DNA of 64,000 bases from JAWLHU01 sp041690255 (GTDB lineage Bacteria; Bacillota; Sulfobacillia; Symbiobacteriales; Symbiobacteriaceae). The notes below the pieces were generated by a model that was given only the letters and a program-made list of their open reading frames with translations, did not search any database and was not told where the DNA came from. The translations under genes and the position numbers were made by a program. Positions 14,334-24,200 of this stretch are shown one piece after another. Positions within the stretch are counted from its first letter, which is position 1, and each line of letters starts with the position of its first letter. The stretch spans positions 62,001 to 126,000 of the forward strand of contig JAWLHU010000003.1 in assembly GCA_041690255.1 (NCBI GenBank). The letters run 5' to 3'.

Positions 14334-14964
14334 GCAGGGCGACGCCCAGAATGAGGAGCCCCGCTGCGGTCACGCAGACCCGGTTCCAGAGGTAGTAGGG
14401 CGATGAGGCGTACAGGTAGGTCTCGAACGGGTGGAACAGCAGCCAGGGCATCTGGTACGCCGGCCGGCGGAACATGACGGCACCCAGCCAGAACGCCAGG
14501 CTGCCCGCAGCTCCGGCGGTCGATCCGCCGAGGAGTTGGGTCAGCAAGAGGGCCAGTGCGGCGAAGAGCAGCAGGGGCGGCATGCCCGCAAGGACCAGTG
14601 CCAGCCCTGGCCAGGGGCCGCCGGTGGCGGGAAGGAGAGCGACAAAGAACAGGAGGCTCACCACCGCATCCGTCAGCACGACCAGCCCGAGCAGCAGGAG
14701 GAAGCGTTCCAGGACCAGCCGCCAGGCGGGGAAGGCGAAGGTCCGGGGCAGCGGGTCGGTCGGGTCGCCGGCGAGGGCGGCGCCGTATGCCGCCAGGACC
14801 GCGCCGACAGCGGGAAGGATCATCTCGGACCAGATGGTCAGCGTGGCCGGGTGCCGGACCCCCTCGCTCGTCAGCGCAAGGGTCAGGAAGAGCAGAGCCA
14901 CCCCCAGGGGTGCCCAGAGCAGGTCCCGGCTCATCGCCTTCAAGTGGAGGAGCGCCCGGTTCAC
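14287..14964 (-). CDS. ABC transporter membrane protein
   Basis: 225 residues with about six hydrophobic segments (LLWAPLGVALLFLTLAL, WSEMILPAVGAVLAAYGAAL, FLLLLGLVVLTDAVVSLLFFVALL and more). It starts with ATG overlapping the stop of the upstream permease gene (ATGA). It is probably the third component of the ABC system encoded by the two upstream genes, of the ABC-2/YtrC-like type. The 3' end runs 47 bases into the convergent gene at 13593, so the two share coding DNA. Confidence 0.7.
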   Translation of the reverse strand: MNRALLHLKAMSRDLLWAPLGVALLFLTLALTSEGVRHPATLTIWSEMILPAVGAVLAAYGAALAGDPTDPLPRTFAFPAWRLVLERFLLLLGLVVLTDAVVSLLFFVALLPATGGPWPGLALVLAGMPPLLLFAALALLLTQLLGGSTAGAAGSLAFWLGAVMFRRPAYQMPWLLFHPFETYLYASSPYYLWNRVCVTAAGLLILGVALLTLRRVPRSASPGPG

Positions 14965-15734
14965 GCCGATCTCCCCCTCATCAGGCGGCGGCGCCAGTAG
15001 CGCGTCACCAGGAGCAGGGCCAGCCCCGCCACGCCTACATCAAGCACCGCTGTCTGCCACCCCGCCGTGATACGTGCAACATCACCCGGATGGTCCGGAT
15101 AGGCCCATATAAGGCTGCCCAGATTGCCCATGAAGCGGTAGAGCGCTGTGACCCCCTGTGAATCCGCGGCGGGGAATCCCTGGCTCCAGAGCAGGTAGAG
15201 CACGGCCGCGATCGATGCCACCCGCGGTCCCACCCGATTGCCGGCCGCCAGCATGAGTGCGGTCAGGAAAGCCACCGGAAGGAGTCCCAGCAGCAGCGCC
15301 GCCTTCAGATAGGGCCAGAGGAGAAGGGTCTCGGGAAGCAGCGCCAGGCGCCCGCCGATGCCGACCAGCAGGAGGAGCGGTACCGCCATACTGAAGGCCA
15401 GCAGGGAGCCCAGGAACTTCCCCAGGACGTAGGCTCCCGGTGAGAAGCCAGGGGTCGTGCAGAGAATCGCATCCATTCCGGTGCGGCGATCCTCCGGCAT
15501 GCGCCCGGCGGTCAGGAAGGCCGCGACCAGCCCCAGGAGCGGAATCCCGGTGTCAAACAGCCGCCTCGCCCCGTAGGCCGAGACCGGCAGAAAGGTGAGC
15601 CGTTGCAGATTCGCAGCGGTCGGGAGCGTCTCCGCCGCAGCGATGGCCAGGACGGCCACCATGGCGAGGGGGAGGATTGGGCGCCGGATCTGAACGCGCC
15701 ACTCCGCCAGTGCGATGCTACCGATCATGCTCAC
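14961..15734 (-). CDS. ABC transporter permease
   Basis: 257 residues from GTG 15734, chosen because GTGA overlaps the ATPase stop and GGGAGGTG lies just upstream; the frame is open further 5' but that DNA encodes the ATPase. Six hydrophobic segments are visible, with a conserved-looking MPEDRRTGMDAILCTTPGFSPGAYVLGKFLGSL segment, as in ABC-2 permeases where a cytoplasmic loop contacts the ATPase. Acts with the gene at 14287 and the ATPase; substrate unknown. Confidence 0.75.
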   Translation of the reverse strand: MSMIGSIALAEWRVQIRRPILPLAMVAVLAIAAAETLPTAANLQRLTFLPVSAYGARRLFDTGIPLLGLVAAFLTAGRMPEDRRTGMDAILCTTPGFSPGAYVLGKFLGSLLAFSMAVPLLLLVGIGGRLALLPETLLLWPYLKAALLLGLLPVAFLTALMLAAGNRVGPRVASIAAVLYLLWSQGFPAADSQGVTALYRFMGNLGSLIWAYPDHPGDVARITAGWQTAVLDVGVAGLALLLVTRYWRRRLMRGRSA

Positions 15735-16624
15735 CGTGCCGCACCTCCCTCTCTGACGGAAGCCCCACGGAGCCAGATGTAGGCATCCTCCAGGGTGGGC
15801 TCCACAGGCCGTGCACCAGGACCGATTGGGCACAGAGAGGCCGCCCTGACCAGGACGCGGTCTCCCGCCCGCCGGGTGCTGATCACGACCGCCTCCCGGC
15901 TCACCTGATCCACCTGGGTCTCCGGCAGTTCCATTTCCCAGACCGATCCGAGCGCCTTCGCCACGAGTGCATCGACCGCGCCGTGGTAAAGCAGCCGCCC
16001 CTGCTCCAGGACGACCAGCCGCTCGCAGGTCTGCGCCAGATCCCCGAGGATGTGCGATGAGACGATCACGGTCCGATCCTGCCCCAGCCCGGCTATGATC
16101 CGGCGGAAGTGAAGCCGCTCGTCCGGGTCGAGGCCGGCGGTGGGTTCATCGAGGATCAGCACGTCCGGCTCGTTCAGCAACGCCTGGGCAAGCCCCAGCC
16201 GCTGGCGGGTCCCGCCGGAGAGGTGGGCCGTCCGGCGAGCCTGAACCTCCTCGAGGTGCAGGAGGGAGAGCACCTGCTCCACCCGCTGATGCCGGGCCGT
16301 CTTTGGTTCGATCCGCTTCAGTGTCGCCACATACGTCAGAAATTCACGCACCGTCAGGCTCGGGTACGGGGTGAAGCGCTGCGGCACGTATCCCAGCCGC
16401 TGGTAGAGAGCCGGCCTGGCCCCGGTCAGGTCTGCCCCGTTCAACTGGATCGTTCCGGCAGTCGGCCGGGCCAGTCCGACCAGCAGCAGCATGAGGGTGC
16501 TCTTCCCGGCGCCGTTGGGACCAAGCAGCCCGGTCACCCCGGGGGAAATCGTGGTGGAGAGATCCCCCAGGGCCCGGACGCCCCCGGGGTACTGCATGCT
16601 CACACCACGAAGCTCAAACTGCAT
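15731..16624 (-). CDS. ABC transporter ATP-binding protein
   Basis: 297 residues from ATG 16624, placed behind AAAGGGGA; upstream codons in the frame are not supported. Walker A GPNGAGKST, Q-loop YVPQ, signature LSGGTRQRLGLAQAL, Walker B VLILDEPTAGLD and switch histidine in VSSHILGD are all present. The C-terminal 80 residues form a short regulatory tail as in YtrB/NatA-type ATPases. The gene is divergent from the OmpR-type response regulator at 16739 by 114 bases, which suggests that system controls it, as for BceRS/YtrA-type antibiotic-response loci. Confidence 0.88.
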   Translation of the reverse strand: MQFELRGVSMQYPGGVRALGDLSTTISPGVTGLLGPNGAGKSTLMLLLVGLARPTAGTIQLNGADLTGARPALYQRLGYVPQRFTPYPSLTVREFLTYVATLKRIEPKTARHQRVEQVLSLLHLEEVQARRTAHLSGGTRQRLGLAQALLNEPDVLILDEPTAGLDPDERLHFRRIIAGLGQDRTVIVSSHILGDLAQTCERLVVLEQGRLLYHGAVDALVAKALGSVWEMELPETQVDQVSREAVVISTRRAGDRVLVRAASLCPIGPGARPVEPTLEDAYIWLRGASVREGGAAR

Positions 16625-16738
16625 GAGAGATCCCCTTTCGTCGTCAGCCTCTGCCTCCACGGTAGCAGGGCAAGGTTACGCGGCGGTGGAATAAAGATCA
16701 ACGGTTTGTCAACCATGCCGCGAGAGTGGTGGTTCTAA

Positions 16739-17416
16739 GTGGAGACGACAATTCTCATCGCTGACGACGAGGTGGAACTGACTCTGCTGCTGCGCGACTA
16801 CCTGACAGCCGAGGGCTTTCGACCAGTCCTGGCGCACGACGGTCAGACAGCGCTTCGCCTCTTCCGGCAGCACCGGGTGGACTGTGTGATTCTCGATATC
16901 GCCATGCCGAAGCTGAACGGCTTTGACCTCTGCCGGACGCTGCGTGCGGAGAGCGATGTGCCCATTCTCTTCCTGAGCGCCCGTCAGTCAGAGGTCGACA
17001 AGATCCGCGGTCTCGGGCTGGGGGCGGATGACTATGTGGTCAAGCCCTTCAGTCCAAGCGAGGTCGTGGCGCGCGTCAAGGCGCAGCTCCGCCGCTACCG
17101 GTCGGGCCGCCCCGCCCAGCCACAGGAGTCGGTCTTGCGATCAGGCGACCTGCTCCTCAACGTCAAGGCGTATACGGCCACCCTGCGCGGGGAGGCCGTC
17201 AATCTGACGGCCAAGGAGTTCGAACTGCTACGCTGTCTCATGGAGAACCCAGGCCAGGTCTTCACCCGCGATCAGCTCTTCGACCGCATATGGGGCGAAT
17301 ACGGGGACCCGCACACGGTCACGGTGCACATTGCCCGGCTGCGGGAGAAGATCGGTGCCGAATGGATCACCACGCTCTGGGGGATCGGCTACCGCTTCGG
17401 AGGTGACCGGCCATGA
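16739..17416 (+). CDS. OmpR-family response regulator
   Basis: 225 residues. Receiver domain with acidic pair D9/D10, phospho-acceptor D53 (VILDIAMP) and lysine in VVKPFSP. C-terminal winged helix with AVNLTAKEFELLRCL, the recognition region DPHTVTVHIARLREKIG and the final WGIGYRFGG signature. GTG 16739 has no clear Shine-Dalgarno site, so initiation may be weak or the message nearly leaderless. ATGA overlap with the sensor kinase shows a cognate pair. Its probable target is the divergent ABC operon. Confidence 0.9.
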   Translation: METTILIADDEVELTLLLRDYLTAEGFRPVLAHDGQTALRLFRQHRVDCVILDIAMPKLNGFDLCRTLRAESDVPILFLSARQSEVDKIRGLGLGADDYVVKPFSPSEVVARVKAQLRRYRSGRPAQPQESVLRSGDLLLNVKAYTATLRGEAVNLTAKEFELLRCLMENPGQVFTRDQLFDRIWGEYGDPHTVTVHIARLREKIGAEWITTLWGIGYRFGGDRP

Positions 17417-18837
17417 CCAGGTGGTTCCGCCGCCCCTGGCCCCTCAGCCACTGGATCCTGACCGGTATGCTGCTGGCCGCCACCGGTACGGTGGTTGTCA
17501 CACTCCTGGTTGCGCTCCTGATCAGCGCCACCCGGCAGGTTGATGAGGCAAGCGTTGCAGCTGAGCAGCGGGCGCTTCAGGCCCGCAGCCAACTCTTCGC
17601 CCTGATCGAGCGAGATGTGGACGACTGGGCCCACGCGATCTGGCAGGCAAACCTCTCCCCACTCCTCAGTGAGGCGAAGATCGAGCTGGCCCTCTTCACT
17701 CCGAATGGCCAGCGGCTCTTCGCATCGCCGGGACTGACGACGGCGACCGTTGACACAGCCGAACAGGCGAACGCAGGGCAACTGCACCGCTTCGTCGTGG
17801 ATGAGGCGGGCAACGTCCAGGGCCTCGTGCTCTACCGGCCCGCCCCCCTCGTCCGGACCTACCGGGAGCCACCCGTCTGGCTGGCGCTGACCGCTCTGCT
17901 GGTGGTTGCTCTCGTCGTAAGCGCAGGGATCGTCTGGTTCGTCTCCTCCCTGGCCCTGGGGCCGCTGCGCAGGCTGCAGGCGGCGGTGGTCCGCATGGGG
18001 GCCGGGGACCTCAGCGTCTCCCTCCCCTCCGCCCGGGTCCGGGAGGTACAGGAGCTCGCCGCCGGAATCGACGCCATGCGCCTGGGCCTGCGGGATGCGA
18101 TCACCCGGCAGGCCGAGCTGGAACAGGAGCGCAAGGAGCTTGTGGCCGGCATCTCCCACGACCTGCGCACACCGCTTGCCTCGGTCCGGGGCTATCTGGA
18201 GGGGATTCGGGACAGCGTTGCCACCACGCCGGAGGAGGTGAGCCGCTACGTAGAGATCTCCCTGGACAAGACCGCTTACCTGGAGCGGCTGGTGCAGGAC
18301 CTCTACGATTACGCCCGCACCGACTACCTGCCATCCGGGCCGGATCTGGCCCCGCTGGCTCTGGAGCAACTGCTTGCCGGCTGGGTCGACTCCTTCCTTC
18401 CCGCGGCAGAACGCCGGGGGATCACGCTGGTGGTCGAGGCCGGAGATGCGGCGCCCGTGCTGGGCGACTCCGGTCAGTTGCAGCGGCTGGTAGCCAACCT
18501 GCTGGATAACGCCATCCGCCACACGCCTGTCGGCGGTCTGATCGTGGTGGGCTGGACGGTAACGGGGCCGACTCTCTCCCTCTGGGTCGCCGACACCGGC
18601 GAAGGGATCCCTGCGGAGGAGATCGACCGTGTCTTTGAGCCCGGCTACCACCGATCCGGAAGCAGCCACAGCGGGTCTGGACTGGGGCTGGCGATCGTCC
18701 GGCGGGTCGCCAGAGCGCACGGCGGCGACGCTCATGTGGAGAGCGTCCCGGGTCAGGGAAGTCGGTTCTGGGTGGTCCTGCCGGTGCAGATCCAAAAAGA
18801 TGGTGAAAGAAGCGACGAGCCACCGCTCAATGCGTAA
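17413..18837 (+). CDS. Sensor histidine kinase (HAMP, HisKA, HATPase)
   Basis: 474 residues. First membrane helix at about 14-39 (WILTGMLLAATGTVVVTLLVALL), an extracytoplasmic sensor region of about 115 residues, second helix near 155-180, HAMP region near 185-235, HisKA with phospho-acceptor His249 (GISHDLRTPLASV), and HATPase with NLLDNAIRHTP, DTGEGIPAEE and GSGLGLAIV. The stop codon TAA lies in the loop of a strong terminator hairpin. It senses an envelope signal and phosphorylates the preceding regulator. The signal is not known. Confidence 0.92.
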   Translation: MTRWFRRPWPLSHWILTGMLLAATGTVVVTLLVALLISATRQVDEASVAAEQRALQARSQLFALIERDVDDWAHAIWQANLSPLLSEAKIELALFTPNGQRLFASPGLTTATVDTAEQANAGQLHRFVVDEAGNVQGLVLYRPAPLVRTYREPPVWLALTALLVVALVVSAGIVWFVSSLALGPLRRLQAAVVRMGAGDLSVSLPSARVREVQELAAGIDAMRLGLRDAITRQAELEQERKELVAGISHDLRTPLASVRGYLEGIRDSVATTPEEVSRYVEISLDKTAYLERLVQDLYDYARTDYLPSGPDLAPLALEQLLAGWVDSFLPAAERRGITLVVEAGDAAPVLGDSGQLQRLVANLLDNAIRHTPVGGLIVVGWTVTGPTLSLWVADTGEGIPAEEIDRVFEPGYHRSGSSHSGSGLGLAIVRRVARAHGGDAHVESVPGQGSRFWVVLPVQIQKDGERSDEPPLNA

Positions 18838-18855
18838 CGCATGAGGCGGTGGCTC
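18817..18855. terminator. Bidirectional terminator, dispersed palindrome copy A
   Basis: GAGCCACCGCxCaATGCG pairs with CGCATGAGGCGGTGGCTC around TAA, the stop codon of the kinase gene. TCTTTCT follows on the plus strand. It separates two convergent genes. Its outer stem GCCACCGC/GCGGTGGC is shared with hairpins at 25088 and 35634. Confidence 0.8.
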
Positions 18856-18860
18856 TCTTT

Positions 18861-20492
18861 CTATGCGCTGACCTGCCGGTAGGCGGCTTCCCGCTGCCGC
18901 ATCAACTCGGCATTCTCCAGGTACTCGTCGTAGGTCGACTGCCGGTCGATCAGGCCGTTCGGCGTGATCTCCATAATGCGATTCGCCGTGGTCTGCACGA
19001 ACTGGTGGTCATGTGACCGGAAGAGCATGGAGCCCTTGTAGCTGATCAGCCCGTTGTTCAGGGCGGTGATCGCCTGGAGGTCCAAGTGGTTGGTCGGCTC
19101 GTCCAGGATCAGCACGTTGGCGCCGCTCAGCATCATCCGGGCCAGCATGCAGCGCACCTTCTCACCGCCGGAGAGGACGGTCGACTGCTTCAGCACCTCC
19201 TCGCCGGAGAAGAGCATCCGGCCGAGGAAGCCACGCAGGAAGGACTCCGTCTGATCGTTGGGCGAGAACTGGCGGAGCCACTGGACCAGGTTCAGATCCT
19301 CATCCTCGAAGTACCTGGTATTGTCCTTCGGGAAGTAGGCCCGCGAGGTGGTCACACCCCACTTGAAGCTGCCGCTGTCGGCCTCGATCTCGCCCATCAG
19401 GATCCGGAAGAGGGTGGTGATCGCGACCTCGTTCGGGCCGACAAAGGCGACCTTGTCGTCCGGGCTGATCACGAAGCTGAGGTTGTCCAGCACCCGCTCG
19501 CCATCGATCGTCTTGGTCAGACCGTCGACCCGGAGCAGCTCGTTACCGATCTCGCGCTCAATGGCGAACTGGATAAAGGGATACTTGCGGCTGGACGGGC
19601 GGATATCGTCCAGCGTGATCTTCTCCAGCAGCTTCTTGCGGGAGGTCGCCTGTCGGGACTTCGAGGCGTTGGCGCTGAAGCGGGCCACGAAGGCCTCCAG
19701 CTCCTTGATCTTCTCTTCCTTCTTCTTGTTCGCCTCGGCCACCAGCCGCTGGGCCAGTTGGCTCGACTCGTACCAGAAGTCGTAGTTGCCAATGAACAGT
19801 TGGATGCGGCCATAGTCCACATCCACCATATGGGTGCAGACCTTATTCAGGAAGTGGCGGTCATGGGAGACGACGATGACGGTATTCTCAAAGTCGATCA
19901 GGAACTCTTCCAGCCAGGAGATCGCCGCCAGGTCCAGGTGGTTGGTCGGCTCGTCCAGCAGCAGGATGTCCGGGTTGCCGAAGAGCGCCTGGGCGAGCAG
20001 CACCTTCACCTTCTCGCCGCCGGCGAGGTCACCCATCCGCTTGGTGTGCAGCTCCTCCCCGATCCCCAGACCATTCAGGAGGATGGCGGCATTCGCCTCG
20101 GCCTCCCAGCCGTTCAGCTCGGCGAACTCGCCCTCCAGCTCAGCGGCGCGCATGCCGTCCTCATCGGAGAAATCGGCCTTGGCATAGAGAGCGTCCTTCT
20201 CCTGGGTCACTTCATTCAGGCGGGGATGGCCCATGATCACGGTCTGCATGACCGTGAACTCGTCGTACTCGAAGTGGTCCTGCTTCAGCACGGCCAGGCG
20301 CTCGCCCTTGCCCATGCTGACTTCGCCGGTCTGGGGCTCGATCTCGCCGGCGAGGATCTTCAGAAAGGTCGACTTGCCGGCGCCGTTGGCGCCGATCACC
20401 CCATAGCAGTTACCGGGCGTAAACTTCAGATTCACGTCTTCAAACAGCTTGCGATCGCCGTAGCGAAGGCTGACATTGGTAACCGTGATCAA
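18861..20492 (-). CDS. ABC-F family ATPase (YbiT/YkpA-like)
   Basis: 543 residues from TTG 20492, chosen for the GAAGGGG site 11 bases upstream and the usual ITVTNVSLRYGDRKLFEDVN beginning; no membrane domain. Domain 1 has Walker A GANGAGKST, signature LAGGEKVKV and DEPTNHLDL. A charged linker (KKKEEKIKELEAFVARF) follows. Domain 2 has signature LSGGEKVRCMLA and LILDEPTNHLDL, but its Walker A reads GPNEVAITT, without the usual GKS/T lysine. ABC-F proteins act on the ribosome as translation factors or give antibiotic protection. The gene has its own promoter at 20529-20556. Confidence 0.88.
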   Translation of the reverse strand: MITVTNVSLRYGDRKLFEDVNLKFTPGNCYGVIGANGAGKSTFLKILAGEIEPQTGEVSMGKGERLAVLKQDHFEYDEFTVMQTVIMGHPRLNEVTQEKDALYAKADFSDEDGMRAAELEGEFAELNGWEAEANAAILLNGLGIGEELHTKRMGDLAGGEKVKVLLAQALFGNPDILLLDEPTNHLDLAAISWLEEFLIDFENTVIVVSHDRHFLNKVCTHMVDVDYGRIQLFIGNYDFWYESSQLAQRLVAEANKKKEEKIKELEAFVARFSANASKSRQATSRKKLLEKITLDDIRPSSRKYPFIQFAIEREIGNELLRVDGLTKTIDGERVLDNLSFVISPDDKVAFVGPNEVAITTLFRILMGEIEADSGSFKWGVTTSRAYFPKDNTRYFEDEDLNLVQWLRQFSPNDQTESFLRGFLGRMLFSGEEVLKQSTVLSGGEKVRCMLARMMLSGANVLILDEPTNHLDLQAITALNNGLISYKGSMLFRSHDHQFVQTTANRIMEITPNGLIDRQSTYDEYLENAELMRQREAAYRQVSA

Positions 20493-20528
20493 CGCGCACA
20501 CTACCCCTTCACAAGTCAAATCCGCCCT

Positions 20529-20556
20529 AGTATATCATACTTTGCGCCTATGTCAG
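20529..20556 (-). promoter_or_regulatory. Sigma-A-type promoter for the ABC-F gene
   Basis: On the minus strand, CTGACA (-35) and TATACT (-10) are separated by 16 bases, about 36 bases upstream of the TTG start. The -35 hexamer overlaps the last codon of the broken HIT-like gene. Confidence 0.5.
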
Positions 20557-20821
20557 GAATCAGTTTTGCTGAGGGCCCCGCGCAGTGCGGCCACGTTCTC
20601 CTCTACGCGGGCGATCTGGTCCACCGAGTTCATGTGGTGACGGGCGTGCAGCAACGGACCGGCCGAAGGGAAATCGGGTAGGCGAGGTCCTGGTGGGCGT
20701 GAAAGTGACGGGTCTCCAGGACCACGCCGCCGGTCGGTTCAATGACCCCGTTCGCCACGGCACAACTGAGACACTCGACCTCGCTCGTCCGCCCGTCTGC
20801 AAGCTGGATCTGTCTGGCCAT
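20553..20821 (-). pseudogene. Frameshifted, shortened HIT-like gene
   Basis: ATG 20821 has a perfect AAGGAGG upstream and begins MARQIQLADGRTSEVECLSC. The C-x2-C and the following VVLETRHFHAHQDLAYPI resemble the start of HIT (histidine triad) hydrolases. The frame then ends in 20 unrelated residues. In another frame the same DNA continues LLHARHHMNSVDQIARVEENV to a stop at 20553, which resembles the expected continuation (P-G-x-L-I-x3-R-H-x2-S-V). The total span is 269 bases, not a multiple of 3. The normal H-x-H-x-H end of the family is absent, so the gene is both frameshifted and short. It may be a decayed gene or a sequencing error in a small paralogue. Confidence 0.5.
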
Positions 20822-21246
20822 GCGGATACCTCCTTGCCGGCGGGAGCCCACAGTACCTGTGCGGGGGCTTGGCGTCTTGCGTTACAGACAGAGATCTTCC
20901 TTTCTCCCGGTTCGCGCCCTGCTGGACTCAAGGGTTCCGTCCAAAACTCCCCTTCCCTCTCCGTGTGGCTGTGGAAAAAACGGACGGAACTCCCGGAAAA
21001 GTTACCCCCAGGGGGTACTTTCGAGTTCTGCATGCGCCCTTCGTACATTCTACTGGGGCTTCAGAGCAGGTCTTCTGGGCTGCGACTTGATCCAGCCGGT
21101 TGCTTGCGTCCATTTTTCGCAGACCGTGGTCCCACAGGTCGGCAAAATCGGACGCATGACCCACAGATAGACCTCAGGACAGGAGTGCGGGGAAGGTACC
21201 CCTCCGGTCGGCCTCGCAGGCGGCGGGCCACACCCGGAAGTGAATG
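20822..21246. other. Intergenic region without recognised gene
   Basis: About 420 bases between the HIT-like start and the surface-protein terminator. I see only a short hairpin around 21000-21020 (ACCCCC/GGGGGT) and several short, poorly coding frames with no ribosome sites. Base composition is less G/C-biased than in the genes. A structured leader for the HIT-like gene is possible but no riboswitch class is recognisable. Confidence 0.4.
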
Positions 21247-21278
21247 GCCCCGGTGGTGCTGTCTGCACTCACCGGGGC
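21247..21278 (-). terminator. Terminator hairpin of the surface protein gene
   Basis: GCCCCGGTG pairs perfectly with CACCGGGGC, 10 bases after the stop at 21289. There is no T run. Confidence 0.55.
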
Positions 21279-21288
21279 TTCGGCCTGT

Positions 21289-24200
21289 CTAGGGTTGCTC
21301 CATCTCGGCCTGGGGCTCGGTCTCAGCCGGGGCCTCCTCCCCCTCTGCAGGGGTCTCCTCGGAAGCCTCGGCCTTCTCCCCCTTCTTGCCGCCCTTCACG
21401 AAGGGCCGTAGCCAGTTCTTCTCGGCCACGACCGTCGGGCCATCCTCAGACCAGGCACCCTCGGCGTTGCCGGCCTGCACCTGGAAGGTGTAGGTGACAC
21501 CGGGATCCAGTTCAAAGACCGAAACCGCGGTGGTGTCGCCATCCACCTCGGCGACGAGGGTGCCGTTGGCGTAGACCCGGTAGGCGGTGACCTCACCCTC
21601 CGCCGGGGTCCAGGTCAGGTTGATCCGCTGGCCGCCCTTGCCGGTGCCGGCGGTATAGGTCAGGCTGCTGCCTTCGGCCCAGGTGGGCCGCTCGGCGGTG
21701 GGGACGGGCAGGGTGGTGGCACTGGTGCTCGGGCCGGTGCTCGACTCGTTGCCGGCCGCATCATACGCCTCGACTCGGAAGGTGTAGGTCGTGTCAGCGG
21801 TAAGGCCATCCACCAGGGTGCTGAGCTGGTCGGCGCCCAGGTCCAGGAAGGCGACGTCGTCCTTGTAGAGCCGGTATCCGGCCACGCCCACGGTGTCGGA
21901 GGCGGCGGTCCAAGTGAGCAGGAGGGTCGTCTCGGTCACGTCGCTGACCACCAGGCTGCTCGCTGCCGGCCAGACCGGGGCCAGATCGTCAGGGCCGGTA
22001 GTGAACGTGAAGTCACGGTCATAGGCGAGCGTGTAGCCGAACTCGTCCACCACCGCATCCTTGGCAAGCCAGACGGTGTAGGTGACGTCGTAGGCCAGGT
22101 CGGCCTCCGGGGTGATGGTCACGGTATCGCCACTGACTGCGACACCGGCCGCAACCGGGCTGCCGCCCTGCATCAGCAGGACCTTGCTCGCATCCACCGT
22201 CACATTCCGGTCGAAGGTGATCGTGACGGGCTGCTTGACCGGGACGCCTGCGGCACCATCCACCGGGTTGACTGCCGTCACGGCCACCGGGGTGTAGAGC
22301 CGGATGATCAGCTCGGCCGGCTCGTAGCGGGCATCCACCAGGATACCGCCGCCCACCTCGCTGACAGTGGCAAGGGAGCCGGTCCGGGAGCCGTAGGTCA
22401 TGATCGGGTAGGCCTGTCCGGCGGCGAGGCCGCTGTTCTGACCCAGATCGAGCTTGCCAGTCAGGTTGGCGGTGCCACCCACCTGGAGCCTGCCGTTGTC
22501 AGGCACGAGATCGAGCCTGAGGGTGCCCGCCTCCGCGTAGTCACCGTTCACGTTCAGGCTGCTCCCCCCGCCCAACTCCACGATGCCGTTGTTGGTGAGG
22601 CTGACGGCCGTGGAGAGAGCGGAGCCGCTGGTCAGGGTGAGGCGGCCGGTCGAGTCGATCGCCGCCAGGTTGGCGAAGAGATCGCCTCCGCTGGAGGTCC
22701 GGATCGCCGCACCTGCGCCATCCAGCAGGACATGGGCCTTCAGGGTCCTGGCATCAATGCTGCTCAGCGCCAGTGTGGAGCCATTCTTCACCTGATAGGA
22801 GCCGCCGGTCAGGGCCCAGCTCGCCAGGTTGCTCAGCTTCGGAAGCGAGAGGCCGCCAGTGGCCACCTCGATCGTGCCGCTGTTGGTCGCCCCCGCGTTG
22901 ATCACCACGCTCCCGGCGCCCCCATCCCGCCGCAGGGTACCGTTGTTCTTCAGGCTGTTGACGGTTCCGTAGTTGACGTCCCAGTTCCCGTCGCCGGTGA
23001 TCCGCAGCAGGCCGGCGTTCTCGAAGGTGGAGCCGCTGCCGTAGATCCGGCCCTCATTCCAGTTGACGGTGCCCAGGTTCTTGATCGTATGGCCGCTGCT
23101 GATCGTCTTGTCGGCGGTACCGCTCAGCGTGAGGGTGGCCCCCTCCGCGATGACTGTGGTGCCCGAATCATGCTGCTGGCCGCCGGTCCAGTCGTAGGCG
23201 CCGGTGATCGTCACCGTGCCCTTACCCCCGAAGAGGCCGCCTGCCTGGGCTACGTCCGTCACGGTGGCGGTGCCGCCGTTGAAGAAGACCCACCCGCCCG
23301 ACTGGGTGACGCTCTCCAGAACGGTGCCGCCGGTGAAGTAAGCGCTGCCACCGGTCACCGTCAGGGTCGGTACCGCGTAAGAGCCCCCGAACATGGCGGT
23401 GCCGTTGGTCACGCTCACGGAGCCCGAGCCCGTGACAGCGGAGGCGCCGCCGAGGTTCTGCTTGCCGCCGCTGATCACCAGGGCGCCATCGACCGTCATG
23501 CTGCCGGTCTGCACGGCGTCGTTCGAGCCGCTCAGCTCCAGGGTGCCGCTGGTCAGGCTGATCTGGCCGTCGTTCTGCAGCTTCATGGAGATCAGGCTGA
23601 CACCGGTCCCGCTCGTCTTCTGAATCTGTGCGCCGGCGCTGTTTGTCAGGGTCGCGACGCCGTACATGTCGTTCAGCAGGTCGGCATCGTCCTGGAGGAG
23701 CAGGGTGCCGTTATTGATGATCGTCGAACCGCCCGTCCGAATATCGGAGGCGACGGTCATGGTGCCGTCGTTGATGATCTGGCGGTAGTTCGATGCGCTG
23801 CGCTCACCGGCGCCCTGAACCAGGGCCGTGGCGCCGCTCTCGACCCGCAGGGTGCCGGCGCCGTACTGGCTGCCGCTGATCCAGGTGAAGCTCTCGGTCA
23901 CCGAGACGGTGCCGGTGCCGGCCATGGTGCCGGACTCCTGGACCAGGGTCGGAATGGTGGCGGCCGCCTTGAACTCCACGTAAGCACCCTTCTGGGTGGT
24001 GTTCACGGCCCAGGAGCCCGCCGTGTGGATCGACCCCCGGATCAGATCGACCTGGCCGGGGCCGCTCACGCTGGAGGTGGCGCCCAGTTGGTTGGTAGCG
24101 TTGTAAGAACCGTCGCTGTCGAACTGGAGCAGGCCGTCGACCACGAAGGAGCCTGCGTGCGAGCCACCGCTGGGGGTGCCGCTCCAGAGCACCAGCACAC

